Assembly: GCA_020809705.1 (NCBI GenBank)
Contig: CP085826.1
Location: forward strand, 4,774,001 to 4,838,000
Length of the DNA stretch: 64,000 nt
DNA from: Calonectria ilicicola
Taxonomy: Eukaryota > Ascomycota > Sordariomycetes > Hypocreales > Nectriaceae
Reading direction: 5' to 3'
Part shown: in pieces, positions 60,023 through 64,000 of the stretch
How positions within the stretch are numbered: the first letter of the stretch is position 1
How the letters are laid out: each line of letters starts with the position of its first letter
Program-made: the position numbers and the translations under genes
The notes under the pieces: generated by a model
What the model was told of the DNA's origin: nothing
What the model saw: only the letters and a program-made list of their open reading frames with translations
Database searches by the model: none

Positions 60023-62976
60023 ATGTCCGATTCCGCCCTCGCTGGCATAGACGCGTCGCGTCCACCACGCTCGAGGATTTTGACGCCAAGCTCCGAGGGC
60101 ACCTTGGTTCGTGATAATGGGACTCGACCTCGAGCTTCCTCACCCGAGACGCGGAAAAGGAAGAGGGCAGAGTCTGTTGCAATGGATCATATGCTGAAGC
60201 CTTCGATTGCGCTCAAGGTTAGTTCTATCCTCCCACTGACGCATCAGGCTCGTGTTCAGTGGCTGACATTTATATCCTCTCCAGTCGCACCCACCGAACC
60301 TTCACATTCAACCCCGAGTCTTGCAGCCATTGATGGTTCTTCCTCGCGAAAGCCTCTCTCTCTCCTCTATCGATTTCAATGCAACCAACTCAGAGCTGGC
60401 GCCAGGCCGATTGTTTGAGGCTCACATTAAAATCTTGGATCTTGAGAGCCGTGTTGGCTCAGCACCATTACTCCTTCTAGCACGATACGAATCGAGTCGC
60501 AACGTTTATGCGCTTGAGAGGCAGCCAAGCGGACTCTATCTCACATGCCGAATTGGTTCTTGGGTCGATTTGGAGGAACTGGCCAAGCACGCCACTGCAA
60601 TCTGTCCGGAACGACTGCGACCCATATCGAGACCGGAGTCTCGACAAAGCGCGTCCACGGCACTGACAACACCCCACTTACATAAAGAGCAAAAAGTGAA
60701 GAGGGCCGCAATCGAAGCTATCCAGTCTCTTGTTCGTAAACGACCCAGGTCCCAATCCGTCTCGGCATTCGATGATGCAGGCAAGCCCGAACAATCTGAG
60801 CAACCAACGACCAATCCCGGAGATTCACAATTGCCATCACCGGTTCTTAAAGATGAAGAGCTTCCAAAACCTGTCGCCGAAACGAAGGCAATCCCAACAA
60901 CACCCGCTGCAGCTCCCAAACCGAAAAACCTCTCAAATTCACCTCCACAACAAACTCCCGAGACCATTTTTGAGACCATCAGGACACAGTACTTTGAGGC
61001 TTTGTATAGATCCATGGTTTGTCTCACTCAAGCTCGGCTTGCATTAAAACTCGACTAATTATCCCAGGGCTCACTTGCATATTTTGCCAAAGGACCGTTG
61101 TCTCGCGCGCGTTCAGCTTTTCATCTTGATCTTGAATCCAACCTTGATATGGGCGACCTTGTTGACTTCTTGAAGAGTCTCGTCTTGACCACTGTGCAAA
61201 TCGACAAGAAATACCGTGAAACCATGCCCCACATCATTGCCAAAATGAAGACGGTCATCGATAGCTCTGATGAAGGGCGAAAGAAGAAGCGTCGGACCAA
61301 GAAGATGAAGCTTGGCAAAGACGGACTATACCCCTACGAGGAGGAGCACATACAAAAGTGGTGGGTTGCGAACAAACCTGAGCTCAAAGATGACGAATCC
61401 AGTATCTCTGCTCAGCAGATCAAGTCTCTTGCATCAATGCTCCGAACCCGGGAAACCCAACTGCAAATGATTCTTATTTTAGAGATTTTAGCACTGATGC
61501 CTCTGAGGGCACCCGAAGATGCAGAGGATAGCTTGCTTCCGCAATTGCCTGGTGCCACAGAGTCCCAAGTAAACATGGCCCCTACGCCTGTCAAAAAGCG
61601 GAACAAACACAACCTCCCAGTTCTCGTCGATGTTCATGCGGATCGCTTAACCATCTGGCAATCCACCGCCTCGGATGAACAACTTCTACTTGAGGATTCG
61701 CAAGTTGCGCGTACCCCTGGAGGTGGTCAAATCGAGCAAAAGGCATCTTCTGAGCCACTAAAAGACTTTTGCGTTGACGTCATTGTTCCATTGTAAGTAA
61801 TGCTGTTCAAATAGTATTCCAGCTGCTAACTAGTTTCAGCTTTTCGGCTCGACTCCCAGAACTATGCGACAGCATTAATCGCAAACTGGGTGGTCCAGTG
61901 ATCGTGAAGCCCAAGTCGAGGAGTGTGAAGCGATCTGCAAGCAAACGTGACCAGAAACCAGGCGCTGTCACGAAGCGCCCCGGCCTTGGCCAGCAACCGA
62001 GAACTCTCCAGCGTGCATTGTCAACCGAACAACAACATCGACGAAGCGTTTCAAGAGGCCCAAGCAACATGATCGCTCTCATGCGTTCTGCGACATCCAC
62101 CTCCTTACCAGGACTCAAGCGAGAAGGCAGCGAACCCGCCGCTTTGAAGGGTGTCCTTAAAGGCGAGCCGGATCTATTGAACAGAAGAAGCGGTCCTCTC
62201 TCACGCAATAGCGGCGCCGAAGATGTCAAGGCGACTAAGCGGGCTTTAGTTGAAGCTGAGCTGAAAGAAGCCATCTCAACTCTTCGAAAGCCACGTCGAG
62301 AGGCCGTGAGCAAGCAGCTAGTGGATGCAGCAGAGCGTCGAACATCAACAGGCCTATCGGCGAAAAGTAAGTTATCGAAGCTATGCTATGCCTGACTGAT
62401 TAATTAACCTTGGATTTAGAAGTGAGAAAACCGGTACGAGGCTCTGCTAGCGCATCTATTGTCAAAGCTACGCCCACAAACAACCGATTCAAGGATATGT
62501 TTGCTGCAACATCTCAATCGATTGCCGATATTCCAATGATCAGTACTGAAGAGGTGATCCCTCCTTCAAGTCTCCCTTCAAGGATTCCTTCGACAGGTTT
62601 ACGAGGAGCACACGCAGATCCGTTTATAGATACCCCCAGGCGACCTTTAGACAGAATCGACAGTACGCCCACCAAAGGATCGAGGTTCCTTGATCGACTT
62701 GAAAACGAGGCCCCTTCGCAATCGCCCTGGTCGCCTCTAAAGGAGAGAAGAGCCGTGCTTGACGACGAGTTTGTTGTACCAGGGAGCGCAATGAAAGACC
62801 ACAGGATTTTCGACTCCGCCCTACCTAGGGACGAAAATATCTTTGCTACACCTATCAAGGCAAGTGCAAGGATGCCGCCAATGGAGATGGAATCCAAGCA
62901 TGAAGCCGCTGCTATAAAGCCACTGTCCATTTACCAAAAACTGGGATGGGATGACGACATGGATGACCTATTATGA
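60023..62976 (+). CDS. SLD3: DNA replication regulator Sld3, five exons
   Basis: Predicted 911 residues. Sld3 (treslin homologue) loads Cdc45 onto the MCM helicase; when phosphorylated by CDK it binds Dpb11/Rad4 and licenses origin firing. Exons 60023-60217, 60285-61016, 61068-61792, 61840-62366 and 62420-62976 close in frame with introns of 47-67 bp. The central Sld3/treslin (STD) domain is recognisable: AYFAKGPLSRARSAFHLDL, DLVDFLKSLVLTTVQIDKKY, KWWVANKPELK, QIKSLASMLRTRETQLQMIL and LPVLVDVHADRLTIWQS. The N- and C-terminal parts are disordered. Several SP/TP sites crowd the last 160 residues (TPRRP, STPTKGS, SPWSPLKE, FATPIK). The protein ends IYQKLGWDDDMDDLL. It converges on the TRS65-like gene, 182 bases away. 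Confidence 0.92.
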
Positions 62977-63158
62977 GTTTTGAGAGAGCGTTTATACGAT
63001 GTTCATATTTTGGTGCATTATGTACAGGCGAGGATAGAACATTACTAGGCGGCGTTGAAATTACGGGAGGAACACTGCGTAGATGATGACATTCCAGACA
63101 TGACACACATTGCAAATCAGAATCAATGAAATAGCTGCTTTTTATTTTTAACTCAAAT

Positions 63159-64000
63159 TCATGCAGCCGTTGGCTCTACAATCATCGTAGGCAGGTCCCT
63201 GATATCTACATGCTCCTGCGATCCCAAATCAACCACTCGGATAGCCTCCATGCCAACTATCCCCTCCTGCAGAGCCAAGAATTGCAACTCAACAACATGG
63301 CAGGCCCCCGGGGCCAGGGGTCCTACCCGCGTATCGGCGCTCAGGCAGACGACTTCGGTCGGTTCCACGGCGAAGTTCTTTTGCATGGCGTGCAGAACAT
63401 TTTCGTCCAGGACTGCATCGGCAACCTCATTCTCGCCACGCCGTCGCCCACCAGTTGAAGGAGGACGAGTCATACGAACCTCGTTCCGGCGGCGCCTCGG
63501 TACGGCGACCAGGGCCAGCTTGCGTGGAGGAGGTGCGTTGGGCTCGGTAGCGCGGTTCACTACGAAGACGGTCCAGGAAAATAAGTCGCCGGGACGGACC
63601 GGTTCCGAGGGTCCGTTGAAGGTCATGGTAATGCCAAGCTCGGGAAGGTTGGCCTCTGTGCTGGAAGTTGCGGCTTCAAGGGCGGGTAATGCATCGGGAC
63701 GAATGGCAGAAGGCGATTTGAGGGGGTGAACTGACTGGCCAGTAATGGAGAGCTGGGATGGGCGATGGGATCGCTGAATGCCAGAACCCGTGGTCGGGCC
63801 AAAACCGGGGTTGACAGGTACCGTGAAGTCAAGGTTGGTAGTCCACGACATGGACAGAGCAGGTGTGCATTGGTCAGGAACTACCAGGGCAGTAGCGGCG
63901 ATGGAAATATCAAGATCTCTAGTCGGGTTCTTCGGTGTAACATCCTGCTCGTTGGGAGCGATGCGGTATAAGAAGGTGATGTGATCATGGGAGACGCAAG
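63159..64000 (-). CDS. TRS65: TRAPP II subunit Trs65-like protein, 5' part off the window
   Basis: C-terminal 280 residues of a gene that enters from the right edge; the frame is open to base 64000 with no start needed inside (the ATG at 63851 is internal). The sequence reads VSHDHITFLYRIAPNEQDV, then SMSWTTNLDFTVPVNPGFGP, ITMTFNGPSEPVRPGDLFSW and PGACHVVELQFLALQEGIVG, and ends TMIVEPTAA. This matches the Ig-like C-terminal domain of fungal Trs65, a TRAPP II subunit that helps activate Ypt31/32 at the trans-Golgi. A short Arg-rich loop (VPRRRRNEVRM) sits between beta strands. The 5' end cannot be annotated here. Confidence 0.82.
   Translation of the reverse strand, partial: CVSHDHITFLYRIAPNEQDVTPKNPTRDLDISIAATALVVPDQCTPALSMSWTTNLDFTVPVNPGFGPTTGSGIQRSHRPSQLSITGQSVHPLKSPSAIRPDALPALEAATSSTEANLPELGITMTFNGPSEPVRPGDLFSWTVFVVNRATEPNAPPPRKLALVAVPRRRRNEVRMTRPPSTGGRRRGENEVADAVLDENVLHAMQKNFAVEPTEVVCLSADTRVGPLAPGACHVVELQFLALQEGIVGMEAIRVVDLGSQEHVDIRDLPTMIVEPTAA

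Noticed and set aside
63159..63851. Taking the ATG at 63851 as the start of a 230-residue protein.
   Set aside because: The frame stays open to the window edge and the upstream residues (HITFLYRIAPNEQDV) fit the Trs65 family, so the ATG is internal.

Overview
The window is chromosomal DNA from a filamentous ascomycete (Pezizomycotina). Sordariomycetes, probably Hypocreales, is an inference from the protein set; no rRNA or marker gene fixes the species. The evidence is eukaryotic architecture: genes split by short introns (about 45-300 bp) with GT donors, CTAAC-like branch points and AG acceptors, no operons, and nuclear housekeeping proteins of fungal type (Dop1, Rrn3, Hap3, Ost2, Grh1, Sld3, Trs65). 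I rebuilt exons by hand and accepted junctions only when the reading frame closed.

Layout. 1-9.4 kb: a membrane-anchored carboxylesterase (+), a 932-residue disordered protein of unknown function (-) and a small unknown protein (+). 9.5-18.1 kb: MON1 (-) and DOP1 (+) diverge from an 866-bp promoter region; both act in membrane traffic. 18.7-25.4 kb: a bZIP regulator, the Pol I factor RRN3 and the CCAAT-binding subunit HAP3, all on the minus strand. 25.4-29.9 kb: a 4.5-kb stretch with no gene I can support. 29.9-39.0 kb: a compact block of seven conserved genes (prefoldin 2, CMC2, a TMEM14 protein, OST2, GRASP/GRH1, TGS1, KEL3-like) arranged in divergent and convergent pairs. 40.0-44.3 kb: a 56-residue Cys-containing protein, a pyroglutamyl peptidase I-like protein and a HAD phosphatase. 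44.3-55.5 kb: an 11.2-kb block without a credible gene, ending at a homeobox transcription factor (55.5-57.3 kb). 60.0-64 kb: replication factor SLD3 and a TRAPP II subunit (Trs65-like) that runs off the right edge.

The genes do not form one pathway. The recurring themes are Golgi/endosome traffic (MON1, DOP1, GRH1, TRS65), gene control (bZIP, HAP3, homeobox, RRN3) and core cell functions. I found no mobile element, CRISPR array, tRNA or rRNA, and no convincing novel multi-gene system. The best leads are the unknown disordered protein with a recurring basic/hydrophobic motif, a gene whose first coding exon is only the start codon, an in-frame alternative N-terminus in HAP3 intron 1, and the large gene-free block before the homeobox gene.
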